64,000 nt of DNA, taken from assembly GCF_900996225.1 (NCBI RefSeq), contig NZ_CAAJGL010000090.1:1-64000 (forward strand), given 5' to 3'. Under the pieces are notes generated by a model, which saw nothing but the letters and a program-made list of their open reading frames with translations, did not search any database and had not been told where the DNA came from. Every line of letters starts with the position of its first letter. The first letter of the stretch is position 1. Source of the stretch: Paraburkholderia sp. BCC1884 (GTDB lineage: Bacteria > Pseudomonadota > Gammaproteobacteria > Burkholderiales > Burkholderiaceae). The position numbers and the translations under genes are program-made. Positions 25,102 to 33,445 of this stretch are shown here, piece after piece.

Positions 25102-26490
25102 ATGTCGCACGCCATTACCCGAGGCCTGGCGATGGCCATTGCCACGGCCCCATTCCTTATCGCTTGCGGCGGCGGCAAAGCCGATAGTCCGGGCGCGATC
25201 AACGCGCCGCAATGCTCGGGCGCGAGCTGCGGTGTGCAAGGTCCGCCCACCTCGGGCACGACAGCGGCGCTGTGTCCTGCGACTGCCGATATCGTCAAGA
25301 GCACTTTCCTGGGTGGCGCGGGAAGCGGCGAAGTGGTCCAGTTGAATATCGACGCGACGGCCATGAAGTACACGCTCAAGTGGCTGGAGTCGCCGATTCC
25401 GTTGACGAGCGCGAGCGTCTCGGTCACGCGTAAAGGCACGACGATTACCGGCGCGGTGATTCATCCGCCGACTGGTGCGCTGCCTACCGCCGAACAGACA
25501 CGCTGTGCGTTTGTCCTGGGCGCCGGCACCGGCACCGCATCGGACGGCACGACCTACACAACGCCTGATTTCGTCAACAACCCGAACCCGCCGATGGTCC
25601 TCGTTGGACTGGGTGTTGCGGGTGGCGGCATTCCTGGCGCGACGGTGGAATATGCAGGCCAGCAAATTCTCCCAGGCGTGGTCATCGGCACTGTCAATAA
25701 ACGGCACTTCGATTTCTATCCGTTCCTTGGTTTCGCCAGCACGACGACGGACATCACCAAGCTGCCAGGCACCTACAACGGCTTGTTGTATCACCTCTCG
25801 CCGACGGCGAACTACGAGACCGTTGCCACTAATTCGGTCGAAACCTTCGACGCGAGCGGCAACTGCACCTCGCCGAGCTCCACCGGCTGTCTGTCGACTG
25901 GCAACGCGCTGACACTGAACAGCAACGGCTACTTCGACAGCACCAGCGCGCCGCAGATCGTGCCAAGCACGGGTTCGACGACAGGCAGCAATCCGCTGCG
26001 TCTCGGCGGCCTTTCGGGCACCGCGCACATGATCATCGGCCAACTCAACGGCGCCACGATCCCGGTGGTCGTCCGCACTGGTTTTGTCGACACGAGCAAT
26101 CTGCTGACCGCCAAGGTCGACGACGAATCCGGCATCGCCATGCTCGCTGCCGCCACGCCGCTCGCATCCGGCGGCTTCGACGGCGGTTATGTCGGCGCGG
26201 ACTCGAACTTCAAATCCACCGCGACGTTGATCCAGGGCACGGTCGGCACGTTCATCAACCCGTCGACCTCCGCGGGCGAAGACGCCTTCGGCCTGCAATA
26301 CGGTCTGGCAAGTCCGGGGCTGATCGGTGTCGGACAAGCCAACGGTCAAACCGGCCTCGCCATTTCCTCCGGCGGCCTGTACGCGATCGAGATCCAGGGG
26401 ACGGTGAACGGAGGCCTTGCACCGACTTCGGCCAACTCCGATACGCCGAACGCCCCCTACTTCGGCATCGGAGCCCAGATCAGCAAATAA
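25102..26490 (+). CDS. DUF2957 lipoprotein, copy 1
   Basis: 462 residues. A lipoprotein signal peptide ends in the lipobox LIAC (Cys about 22), followed by a Gly-rich linker, so the protein should be lipid-anchored in the envelope. The mature part matches the DUF2957 family, largely confined to Burkholderia relatives; no function is known. It is about as long as, and clearly paralogous to, the next gene: both contain a TFxGGxGxGE segment, LDT/IDAT..M, ESPIP and CAFxL at matching positions. The start has a GAAGGGAG ribosome binding site; an upstream in-frame ATG at 25084 is less likely. Confidence 0.78.
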   Translation: MSHAITRGLAMAIATAPFLIACGGGKADSPGAINAPQCSGASCGVQGPPTSGTTAALCPATADIVKSTFLGGAGSGEVVQLNIDATAMKYTLKWLESPIPLTSASVSVTRKGTTITGAVIHPPTGALPTAEQTRCAFVLGAGTGTASDGTTYTTPDFVNNPNPPMVLVGLGVAGGGIPGATVEYAGQQILPGVVIGTVNKRHFDFYPFLGFASTTTDITKLPGTYNGLLYHLSPTANYETVATNSVETFDASGNCTSPSSTGCLSTGNALTLNSNGYFDSTSAPQIVPSTGSTTGSNPLRLGGLSGTAHMIIGQLNGATIPVVVRTGFVDTSNLLTAKVDDESGIAMLAAATPLASGGFDGGYVGADSNFKSTATLIQGTVGTFINPSTSAGEDAFGLQYGLASPGLIGVGQANGQTGLAISSGGLYAIEIQGTVNGGLAPTSANSDTPNAPYFGIGAQISK

Positions 26491-26589
26491 CGCAGGACGC
26501 GTCAGCAGTGCGCAGCACGAGACACACATAAGCAAAAGGTGGCCGGACTGGGAGCCGGCCACACACAACGAGAAAATTCTGGAGGCGGT

Positions 26590-27834
26590 ATGAAATGGAG
26601 ATTCCTTTCGGTGCTCGCTCTTGCTGCACCGTTGCTGGGGGCGTGCGGTGGTGGAGGCGGCGGCGATGGTCCGGTGACGGAAGTGCGCCTGTGTCCGTCG
26701 TCGCTCGACTACACGACGACATTCACGGGCGGCGGCGGTGACGGCGAGCTCGTCAAGCTGCAACTCGATACGACCAGGATGACGTGGCAGCTCAACTACG
26801 TCGAGTCGCCGATTCCGGCGGCCACCGGCACCGTCGTGCCGACACGCGCAGGCCAGACCGCCAGCGGCACGCTGACTCAGGAAACCCTGCTGCCGACCAA
26901 CAAGCTCAACCAGTGTGCGTTCCGCCTGAACGGCGCGAGCCTCGATCCGAATCGTCCGGCGCGGATTTTCGTCGGCGAAGGTGTGGCGGGCGGCACGATC
27001 CCCGGTGCGGAAATTTCGTTCGGCGGGATTCTCGGCGTCGGCGCGGTGCCTGACACCACGTTCCCGTACTACCCGTTCATCGGCTTTTCGTCGATTGAAA
27101 CGAATCTTGCGAACGTGGCCGGCACCTACAACCAGCTCGGCTATCACCAGGTGCCGTCGCAGAACTTCCTGCCGGTCGCGGTCGATTCGAAGATCACGAT
27201 CAACGCGGACGGCACGTGGAGCGAGTGCGACAACTCCGGCGTCAACGCGGGCAAGTGCCAGCAACCGGGCGGCAACTTCGCACCGGCGGCGGACGGCAGC
27301 GGCGCGTTCCAGACCAACAATTTCCAGGGTCAGGCGAAACCGACACTCGCGGCCACGCCGGAAGCGCGCGGCTACATGATCGTCGGCAAGCTGCGTAACC
27401 AGTTGGTGCCGATTCTGGTACGCACGGGTGCCGCGAACTCGTCGGTGACGGTGCCGCAAAACGGCGCACTGGGACCGTATGCAGACGACGAATCGGGCAT
27501 CTCGATTCTGTCGCCGCAAACCTCGGTGGCGGTGAACTCGCAGAACGGCGAGTACATCGGCGTGGATAGCCAGTTCGACTATCGCACCACGGCGCTCTCC
27601 GGCACGCAGGCCACCCTGCTCGATCCGTTCAACGCCTCGCAGGCCTCGCTCGCGACGGCGCTGAATCTGGACTTCACGCAGGCCGTGCCGGGTGTGGTGA
27701 CGACGACGCAGGTGAACGCATCGACGGGCACGACGCCGACCGGAAAGATGGTCTTCACCGGCGGTGTGTTCGGCTACCTCGACATGACCAACGCGGCCTC
27801 GCCGTACTTCACGATCGGCGCCTTCGTCCAGTAA
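26590..27834 (+). CDS. DUF2957 lipoprotein, copy 2
   Basis: 414 residues. The signal peptide ends in the lipobox LGAC (Cys about 18) followed by a run of glycines. The body resembles copy 1 (TTFTGGGGDGELVKLQLDTT, YVESPIP, NQCAFRL, and ADDESGISIL against DDESGIAML). A TCTGGAGG ribosome binding site sets the start. Copy 1 ends 99 bases upstream and an OmpW-like gene begins 169 bases downstream on the same strand. The three may form one envelope-related transcription unit. No function is known. Confidence 0.78.
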   Translation: MKWRFLSVLALAAPLLGACGGGGGGDGPVTEVRLCPSSLDYTTTFTGGGGDGELVKLQLDTTRMTWQLNYVESPIPAATGTVVPTRAGQTASGTLTQETLLPTNKLNQCAFRLNGASLDPNRPARIFVGEGVAGGTIPGAEISFGGILGVGAVPDTTFPYYPFIGFSSIETNLANVAGTYNQLGYHQVPSQNFLPVAVDSKITINADGTWSECDNSGVNAGKCQQPGGNFAPAADGSGAFQTNNFQGQAKPTLAATPEARGYMIVGKLRNQLVPILVRTGAANSSVTVPQNGALGPYADDESGISILSPQTSVAVNSQNGEYIGVDSQFDYRTTALSGTQATLLDPFNASQASLATALNLDFTQAVPGVVTTTQVNASTGTTPTGKMVFTGGVFGYLDMTNAASPYFTIGAFVQ

Positions 27835-28003
27835 TGGACGAACCCCGCGGCGCCACGCAACGCGGCGCTCGCGTGCCGGTTGTCGCGCAGATTGCCTGCG
27901 CGACAACCGGCGCCCACCGAACATCCAACGCACCGGCCGGGTCGCCAACCTGCTGCCGCTCGCCGCGCGCGAGGACCGTCACGCGCGCCTGAGGAGGAAG
28001 AAC

Positions 28004-28828
28004 ATGAAAAGAATCTGTTTCGCCATACTGGCCACTTTGCTGTCGGCCAGTGCGTACGCCCAGCACGCGGGCGACAACGTCGCCGTGCTCGGCTGGTTTC
28101 ACGTGATGCCGCAGGATTCGAGCACGCCGCTCACCACCAGCGTGGCGCCGACACCGATCAATACGCCACTGCGTTTGCCGAACTCGTTCACGTCGGCCGG
28201 CACGAGTTTGTCGACCAATAGCGCCGATACCGTGGGTCTGGTGTTTAGCCACTACATCACCGATCACATCGCGGTGAGTTCGGTGGCAGGCGTGCCGCCC
28301 GTCTTCAAGATTTACGGCCACGGCACGATTCAACCGCCCGGACCGGCGGGCGCGCTGGGTCAGCAGAATCTGGGCGATCCGGCCTCCAATCCGATCGTGA
28401 AGAGCGTGCGCCAGTGGAGCCCGGCGCTGATTTTCCAGTACTACTTCAACGCACCGGAAGCCAAGTTCCGGCCGTTCGTGGGTATCGGCGTGTCGTACAA
28501 CTGGTTCTCGGACATTCAACTGAGCCAGAATTTCGTGACGTCGACGCAGAACAACCTCGGCGCCGTGCTGGCCGCGGGAGCGGGCAAGCCGGGACAGACG
28601 CAGGTGTCGGCGAAGGCTTCGTCGTCGTGGGCGCCGGTGTTCAATGCGGGTCTCGCGTACAACATCACTGACCACTGGGGTCTGGTGGCGTCGGTCACGT
28701 ACATTCCGCTGAAGACGACGTCGTCGGTGATCATCAAGGCGGCGGACGGCTCGGAGTTGAGCGTGTCGAAGGCGGATCTGAAAGCCGATCCGATTATTTC
28801 CTTCCTCGCCGTTTCATACCGGTTCTGA
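28004..28828 (+). CDS. OmpW-family outer-membrane protein
   Basis: 274 residues with a signal peptide cleaved near AYAQ (about 20). OmpW-type eight-stranded barrel features: an N-terminal strand ending in AVLGWFHVMP, TVGLVFSHYITDHIAVSSVA, the FQYYFNAPEAKFRPFVGIGVSYNWF region, and a terminal aromatic residue (SYRF). OmpW proteins form narrow channels for small hydrophobic molecules. It is longer than E. coli OmpW (about 212), mainly by insertions near 40-60 and 110-125. A GAGGAGGAAG ribosome binding site precedes the start. Confidence 0.88.
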   Translation: MKRICFAILATLLSASAYAQHAGDNVAVLGWFHVMPQDSSTPLTTSVAPTPINTPLRLPNSFTSAGTSLSTNSADTVGLVFSHYITDHIAVSSVAGVPPVFKIYGHGTIQPPGPAGALGQQNLGDPASNPIVKSVRQWSPALIFQYYFNAPEAKFRPFVGIGVSYNWFSDIQLSQNFVTSTQNNLGAVLAAGAGKPGQTQVSAKASSSWAPVFNAGLAYNITDHWGLVASVTYIPLKTTSSVIIKAADGSELSVSKADLKADPIISFLAVSYRF

Positions 28829-28869
28829 ACGAGCGCCGCGGCGACGCGAACCAGGCGCTTCAAGCGAAA

Positions 28870-28912
28870 AAGCCGGCGGCCCTGTGCGAGAGGTCTGCCG
28901 GCTTTGTCATTT
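28870..28912 (+). terminator. Probable terminator after the OmpW gene
   Basis: AAAAAGCCGGC and GCCGGCTTTGT form a stem around a 20-base loop. The T tract is short, so it is a weak intrinsic terminator candidate. Confidence 0.5.
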
Positions 28913-28946
28913 CTGGAAACTGGGGACAGGTGCCTTGATTCAAGGC

Positions 28947-28975
28947 AAAAAAAAGCCCGCCTAATTTGGCGGGCT
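28947..28975 (-). terminator. Intrinsic terminator of the small RNA
   Basis: On the minus strand AGCCCGCC, a six-base loop (AAATTA) and GGCGGGCT, followed by T8. It is not placed to serve any minus-strand coding sequence, since the LysE gene begins and ends further right. Confidence 0.88.
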
Positions 28976-29007
28976 GAATCCATATCAGAGGAGACATGGA
29001 GGAGACA
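28947..29007 (-). ncRNA. Small RNA with anti-Shine-Dalgarno motifs
   Basis: About 60 bases on the minus strand. A near-consensus promoter lies at 29014-29042. The unstructured 5' half (minus strand of 28986-29006) contains the repeated anti-Shine-Dalgarno motifs TGTCTCCTCC and TGTCTCCTC. The 3' end is the stem AGCCCGCC/GGCGGGCT followed by eight T (28947-28975). No open reading frame with a ribosome binding site fits it. It resembles the description of the betaproteobacterial toxic small RNA family in Rfam, reported to carry an anti-Shine-Dalgarno sequence; that match is from memory and unchecked. The transcription start is estimated. Confidence 0.75.
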
Positions 29008-29013
29008 AGACAG

Positions 29014-29042
29014 AATATAGCAAACCGCGTGGTGCGTTGCAA
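29014..29042 (-). promoter_or_regulatory. Sigma70 promoter of the small RNA
   Basis: On the minus strand TTGCAA (29037-29042), a 17-base spacer and TATATT (29014-29019). Two further TTGCAA elements lie upstream at 29069-29074 and 29077-29082. Confidence 0.75.
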
Positions 29043-29067
29043 CATGCAAATTAGGGTTGACCCTCGA

Positions 29068-29083
29068 GTTGCAAAATTGCAAC
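29068..29083. promoter_or_regulatory. Inverted repeat GTTGCAA-AA-TTGCAAC
   Basis: Seven-base arms around AA, 25 bases upstream of the GTTGCAAC palindrome (29036-29043) that includes the small RNA -35. The repetition suggests an operator, but no cognate regulator is known. Confidence 0.4.
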
Positions 29084-29105
29084 ACCTGCTGACGGAACGA
29101 TTGGT

Positions 29106-29741
29106 CTAGTGACGCACCAGCGCCATCATCGCGCCAAAACCGACGAACACCCCGCCCGTCAAGCGATTGAACATCCGCGCGACACTGCGGCTCTTCAATT
29201 TCGCGCCGATCCGCGTGCCGAAACCGGCGTACACCAGATACCAGCTCACTTCGATCACGGCGAACGTCGCAACTAGGACACCGAACTGCGCGAGCTTGGG
29301 CTGCGCGGCATCGATAAATTGGGGCAGCAGCGCTGCGGCGAACAGAATCGCCTTCGGATTGCTCCCCGCGACGAGAAAGCCGTTGCGAAACAACGCAAAA
29401 CGCGAACGCACCGGCTTGGCGGCCAGATCGTCGACGTCACCGGCAGCGGCTTCGTCGGCCGGCGCGCGCCATGCCTTGACGCCCAGGTAAACGAGATACG
29501 CTGCGCCGATCATCCGCAGCACGTTGAACATGGCCGGCCAGGCCTCGAGAAACACGCCCAGCCCTGCCGCCGACACTGCGAGCATCAGCACCAGCGCCGA
29601 CAGACAGCCCGCCATGGTCGCACTCGAGCGACGCAGGCCGTGTTGGGCGCCATGCGTCATCACCAGCAGCATGTTCGGACCGGGAATCGCGGAAACGACG
29701 AAAACAGTGGCGACGAACAGCCACCAGGTATGCAGAGTCAT
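29106..29741 (-). CDS. LysE/RhtB-family amino-acid exporter
   Basis: 211 residues with about six hydrophobic segments. Inner-membrane exporter of the LysE family, which expels amino acids or their analogues by proton exchange. The family hallmark near the N-terminus is VVSAIPGPNMLLVMTHGAQHG, and RNGFLVAGSNPKAILFAAALLPQF carries the conserved NPK. The start MTLHTWWLFVATVF is the natural N-terminus for the first helix. Substrate unknown. Confidence 0.88.
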   Translation of the reverse strand: MTLHTWWLFVATVFVVSAIPGPNMLLVMTHGAQHGLRRSSATMAGCLSALVLMLAVSAAGLGVFLEAWPAMFNVLRMIGAAYLVYLGVKAWRAPADEAAAGDVDDLAAKPVRSRFALFRNGFLVAGSNPKAILFAAALLPQFIDAAQPKLAQFGVLVATFAVIEVSWYLVYAGFGTRIGAKLKSRSVARMFNRLTGGVFVGFGAMMALVRH

Positions 29742-29892
29742 GGGGATCAGGCGGGTTGAGGATTGGGCGGCTATTATGCCCGCCCGCGCCTGTGAGCGCC
29801 TGTGAGCGCCCGTCAGCACCGTCGAACGACGCAGTGGATCGGCAGAGCCAGCTGCCGTACCAACCGCGTCGATCCGCGTCGCTCTTTACGGA

Positions 29893-30762
29893 TCAACGAC
29901 CCGCTCGACGCGCCGCCACCTTACCCAACACCGCGAAATCCTTCTCGCCGTCTCCATGCGCCACGGCTTCCATCAGACTGTCGCGCACGACGCTGGCGAT
30001 CGGCATCGGTGTGGTCACCGCGTCGGCCGCGGCCAGTGCCAGACGCAAGTCCTTCAATCCGAGCCGCGCCTTGAAGAGCGCCGGTTCGTACTGCTGTTCC
30101 GCGATCAGCTTGCCGTAGCCCGCGTAAACCGGTCCCGGAAACAAACCGCTGGTAATGACGTCGAGAAAATCCTGCATGGCGAGGCCGTGGCCGGTCACCA
30201 GGGTGGCCGCTTCGCCGAGTGTTTCGACGGCCGCGCCCAGCATGAAGTTAGCGGCCAGCTTCATCACGTTCGCCTGTTGCGGCAGCGAGCCGATGCGCCA
30301 GGTTTTCTGCCCGATCGCGTCGAACACCGGCTGCACGCGGTCGATCGACTCCGCCGGACCGCCGGCGACGATCGTCAACTTGCCCGCGGCGGCGACATCG
30401 GGACGTCCCAGCACCGGCGCGGCGACATAGTGAATCCCGCGCGACGCGTGCGCCGTCGCGAGTTCTTCGGCCAACGCCACCGAAATCGTCGCCATGTTCA
30501 CGTGGATCAAACCGCGCGGCGCATGCTCGAGCAACGACGGGGTGATGAGTTCGCGCAATGCGTTGTCGTCGGCGAGCATGGAGAACACGGCGTCGCCGGC
30601 AAACGCTTCGGCGGGCGTCGCGACGATGCGCGCGCCTGCTTCGGCGAGCGGCCGCGCGCGTTCCGGCGAGCGATTCCACACGCGCACCTCGTGCCCGGCT
30701 TTCAAAATGTTTGCGACCATTGCGGCGCCCATTTCGCCGAGACCGATAAAACCGATGTCCAT
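29893..30762 (-). CDS. NAD(P)-dependent dehydrogenase of the 3-hydroxyisobutyrate dehydrogenase family
   Basis: 289 residues, normal for beta-hydroxyacid dehydrogenases. The Rossmann motif is at the start (IGFIGLGEMGAAMVANILKA) and NRSPER gives the NADP-type Arg after strand 2. The substrate-binding region contains a serine-poor VAAPVLGRP variant of the usual GGxxxA segment, and the catalytic Lys is probably in NVMKLAANFMLGA (about 170). It may act on a semialdehyde such as succinic or glyoxylic semialdehyde. The start is the Met immediately before the first beta strand. Confidence 0.85.
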   Translation of the reverse strand: MDIGFIGLGEMGAAMVANILKAGHEVRVWNRSPERARPLAEAGARIVATPAEAFAGDAVFSMLADDNALRELITPSLLEHAPRGLIHVNMATISVALAEELATAHASRGIHYVAAPVLGRPDVAAAGKLTIVAGGPAESIDRVQPVFDAIGQKTWRIGSLPQQANVMKLAANFMLGAAVETLGEAATLVTGHGLAMQDFLDVITSGLFPGPVYAGYGKLIAEQQYEPALFKARLGLKDLRLALAAADAVTTPMPIASVVRDSLMEAVAHGDGEKDFAVLGKVAARRAGR

Positions 30763-30856
30763 CTGATGCTCCGTCTTCTAAAGAACTGGAAGTAAAGCAC
30801 ACCCATGCGACAGATGCAGGACAGCGCGCAACGAAACACGGTGAGATACTGCTGCG

Positions 30857-31612
30857 ATGGTCACCGCGACATTCCGCTTCTACGAGGAGCTGAACGATTT
30901 TCTCGCCCGGCCCCTGCGCCGCCGCACGTTCAGTTGCGCCTGTGCGCGCGGCGCCACCGCGAAACACATGATCGAAGCGCTCGGCGTGCCGCATACCGAG
31001 GTCGAACTGATTCTGGTGAACGGCGAATCGGTCGGCTTCAATCATCCGCTCTCGGACGGCGATCGCCTAGCGGTCTATCCGAAGTTCGAAGCCCTCGACA
31101 TTCAGCCACTCCTGCGCGTCCGCGAACGACCGCTGCGGGTGATGCGCTTCATCGCCGACGCCCATCTCGGGGGACTGGCGCCGCTGCTGCGGCTGGCCGG
31201 CTTCGACACACTCTATGACAACCATTATCCCGACGCCGACATCGAAGCGCTCGCGGCCGCCGAACAGCGCATCGTCCTGACACGCGATCGCGAGTTGCTG
31301 AAACGCCGCAGCATCACGCACGGATGCTACGTGCGTACGCTCCGACCGCGCGAACAATTGCGCGAGGTGTTTGCCCGCCTCGATCTGGCGGGCAGCGCCC
31401 AGCCATTCCGCTTGTGTCTGATGTGCAATGCGCCGCTGCGCCGCATCGCCAAGGAGGAGGTCGGTCGCCGCGCGCCTGACGGCGTGCTGGAACGGCATGC
31501 GCAATTCGTCACGTGCGATGTGTGTCGACGGGTGTTCTGGGAAGGCACGCATTGGCAGAAAATGCGTGCGCTGATGGACAGCATGGCCGCGACGGCGCAA
31601 GGGCCGGACTGA
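30857..31612 (+). CDS. Mut7-C RNase domain protein with N-terminal ubiquitin-like domain
   Basis: 251 residues. An N-terminal ubiquitin/ThiS-like domain (about 1-85: TATFRFYEELNDFL ... LILVNGESVGFNHPLSDGDR) is followed by a Mut7-C PIN-like nuclease domain (about 93-235). That domain has conserved acidic residues in MRFIADAHLGGLAPLLRLAG and YDNHYPDADIEAL, the segment IVLTRDRELLKRR, and a zinc ribbon CLMCN ... CDVCRRVFW. This fused architecture is known from genome analysis and predicted to act on RNA; biology is largely unexplored. Divergent from the dehydrogenase, with 94 bases between. Confidence 0.83.
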   Translation: MVTATFRFYEELNDFLARPLRRRTFSCACARGATAKHMIEALGVPHTEVELILVNGESVGFNHPLSDGDRLAVYPKFEALDIQPLLRVRERPLRVMRFIADAHLGGLAPLLRLAGFDTLYDNHYPDADIEALAAAEQRIVLTRDRELLKRRSITHGCYVRTLRPREQLREVFARLDLAGSAQPFRLCLMCNAPLRRIAKEEVGRRAPDGVLERHAQFVTCDVCRRVFWEGTHWQKMRALMDSMAATAQGPD

Positions 31613-31702
31613 ACGGCGTCGGCACAAGCAACGCATGGGCGCATCGCACGCGCGGCGCGATGCGTACAATGCGGGATTACTTATCTGGCAGAGGCCTTCC
31701 GT

Positions 31703-31975
31703 ATGGCGATGAAAAAGACCGACCTTGAGAAAAACAAGGCACTCAAGCTGAACAACGCGATGAAGCTGTCCACCGCCGACCGCTTCGGCAAGGCCGCCGA
31801 TCCGAAGCTGGATCGCCGCGAACAGCGCAAACTCGATCAGGCGCAAGGCCTCGTCGCGTTCGCGTGCAAGCTGAACGGCGAGCTGGTCGACGAATTGAAA
31901 GAGCGCGCCGCCACGCATCCCGAAGGCATGAGCGGCTTGCTCAACGAAGTGATCAAGCGTGGTCTTGCGGGCTAA
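31703..31975 (+). CDS. Conserved small cytoplasmic protein
   Basis: 90 residues, not recognised. It is lysine-rich and basic at the N-terminus (MKKTDLEKNKALKLNNAMK), with a helical DRREQRKLDQAQGL middle and a C-terminal LLNEVIKRGLAG helix. There is no signal peptide or membrane segment. A GCAGAGG element lies at some distance before the ATG and a strong terminator follows 36 bases after the stop, supporting an independent gene. Confidence 0.65.
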   Translation: MAMKKTDLEKNKALKLNNAMKLSTADRFGKAADPKLDRREQRKLDQAQGLVAFACKLNGELVDELKERAATHPEGMSGLLNEVIKRGLAG

Positions 31976-32009
31976 TCCAGGCCGGCAACAGAAAATGCGT
32001 CGCAAAATG

Positions 32010-32043
32010 CAAAAAGGCCAGAGCACAAGCTCTGGCCTTTTTG
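32010..32043. terminator. Bidirectional terminator between two convergent small genes
   Basis: CAAAAAGGCCAGAG and CTCTGGCCTTTTTG form a perfect stem around CACAAG, with A and T tracts on either side. Confidence 0.9.
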
Positions 32044-32135
32044 CTGGCGCTGCCTCAATCCTGATTCACGCTGCGCTGACCGACGTGCGGCACGATGCTG
32101 AACCGGACACCTGGCCCGACGAATCGGGCGTCGGC

Positions 32136-32342
32136 TTAGTTCGGCGTGCCCTTGTCGTTCGTGCCAGCTGCCGAAGCGGCCGACGAAACCGGAGCGCGCT
32201 TGCCGTGCGTCTTCAGCTTCTTATGCGACTTCTTCGTGGTAGCTGCTGCAGCCGGTGCTGCTGCATCCGATGCTTGTGCGAAAGCTTGAACGGAGACCAG
32301 CGCGATCGAAGCTGCTGCGAGCGAGACGATAAATTTTTTCAT
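32136..32342 (-). CDS. Small exported Ala/Lys-rich protein
   Basis: 68 residues, not assigned to a family. A clear signal peptide (MKKFIVSLAAASIALVSVQA, cleavage near AFAQ) is followed by an alanine-rich segment and a basic KKSHKKLKTHGKR cluster. Short basic exported proteins of this sort are common in Burkholderia. The start MKKF has a GGGGA ribosome binding site seven bases before it; an upstream frame extension has none. Confidence 0.65.
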   Translation of the reverse strand: MKKFIVSLAAASIALVSVQAFAQASDAAAPAAAATTKKSHKKLKTHGKRAPVSSAASAAGTNDKGTPN

Positions 32343-32566
32343 GTGTTGTTCCCCAAACCTGGACGACTGAGTCAATGTGAATGAAATAGCTACACGGTGA
32401 AGCAGACAGGGCTGGAGGCGCCTTCCCGCTCCCCGCGGGAGAGTATTACCCAGTGTAGGCGGTTTGTCATGCCCAAAACTCGATCTGTATTTTCCGGGAG
32501 ACAGCTGCCTTTCTACACGCTTTCACTCATTAAGCACCCCGTACCAGGGGGATTACCTAGTTCCCG

Positions 32567-33319
32567 TCAAACGAGGTTGCGCAACAGGCTGGCGGTCTCC
32601 AGCAGCGTCGGCAAAACCCGATGCAGCGCGGCATTGGCCGACTCCTGGCCGATCGGCATGCTCACGCTGATCGCCGCCACGACCGAGCCGTGCCGGTCAC
32701 GTAAAGGCACCGCGACGCCGCGTACACCCAACTCGAGTTGCTGGTCGGTGACGACGTACCCATTGCGACGGATTTCGCCGATCACTTCGCGCAAGCGTTC
32801 GATCGTCGGATAGGTGTGCGGCGTGAACACCTTGATCGGATACGACGCGAGCCACGGCTCGATGTTTTCCGGCGCCTGGAACGCCAACAAAACCAAGCCC
32901 GCCGACGACAGCGGCGCGGGCGCCCGCGAACCCAGCACGAAGCCGACCGCCATCGCCCGATTCACGCCGTTGCGCGCCACGTAGACCACATCGTGTTCGT
33001 CGAGGATCGCGACCAGCGCGGTTTCCTGCACGGTCGCGGTGATGCGCTGGAGAAACGGCTGCACGGTGCGCGGCAAGCGCGCCGAATCCAGATACGATTG
33101 ACCGAGCCGCAGGACGCGGGGCGCAAGCCAGAACAGCTTGCCGTCGCTGTCGACATAGCCGAGTTCGCGCAGCGTCAACAGATAGCGGCGCGCGGCCGTG
33201 CGTGACAGGCCCGCGCGGCCGGCGACCATGGTCGGCGTCATGCGCGCGTGTTCTTCGTCGAATGCTTCGATGATCGCCAGCGCCTTGGCGGCGCCGGCAA
33301 TCCAGTCTTTCTCGTCCAT
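32567..33319 (-). CDS. IclR-family transcriptional regulator (PcaR/PobR-like)
   Basis: 250 residues. N-terminal winged helix (about 10-70: KALAIIEAFDEEHARMTPTM, GLSRTAARRYLLTLRELGYV) and C-terminal IclR effector domain (about 85-245, with VVYVARNG and DQQLELGVRGVAVPLRDRHG). The sequence resembles the PcaR/PobR/PcaU subgroup that controls protocatechuate and beta-ketoadipate genes, but no pca gene is in the window. Divergent from a DMT transporter with a 126-base gap, which it may control. Confidence 0.85.
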   Translation of the reverse strand: MDEKDWIAGAAKALAIIEAFDEEHARMTPTMVAGRAGLSRTAARRYLLTLRELGYVDSDGKLFWLAPRVLRLGQSYLDSARLPRTVQPFLQRITATVQETALVAILDEHDVVYVARNGVNRAMAVGFVLGSRAPAPLSSAGLVLLAFQAPENIEPWLASYPIKVFTPHTYPTIERLREVIGEIRRNGYVVTDQQLELGVRGVAVPLRDRHGSVVAAISVSMPIGQESANAALHRVLPTLLETASLLRNLV

Positions 33320-33445
33320 TGCATATGCCTGAACAGCCGCCGGGCCGGAAGGCGCGATTATCGCGCGAGGCCGTTCGAGCGGCGAGCGCCTGATTACCCT
33401 CGGGGATTATTTACAATCCCAGCGCATTCATTCGAAAAGCCACCT

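Noticed and set aside
25036..27948. Open frame of 970 codons on the minus strand opposite the DUF2957 genes
   Set aside because: Arg-rich composition with no domains, and it covers two genes with signal peptides and ribosome binding sites on the other strand.
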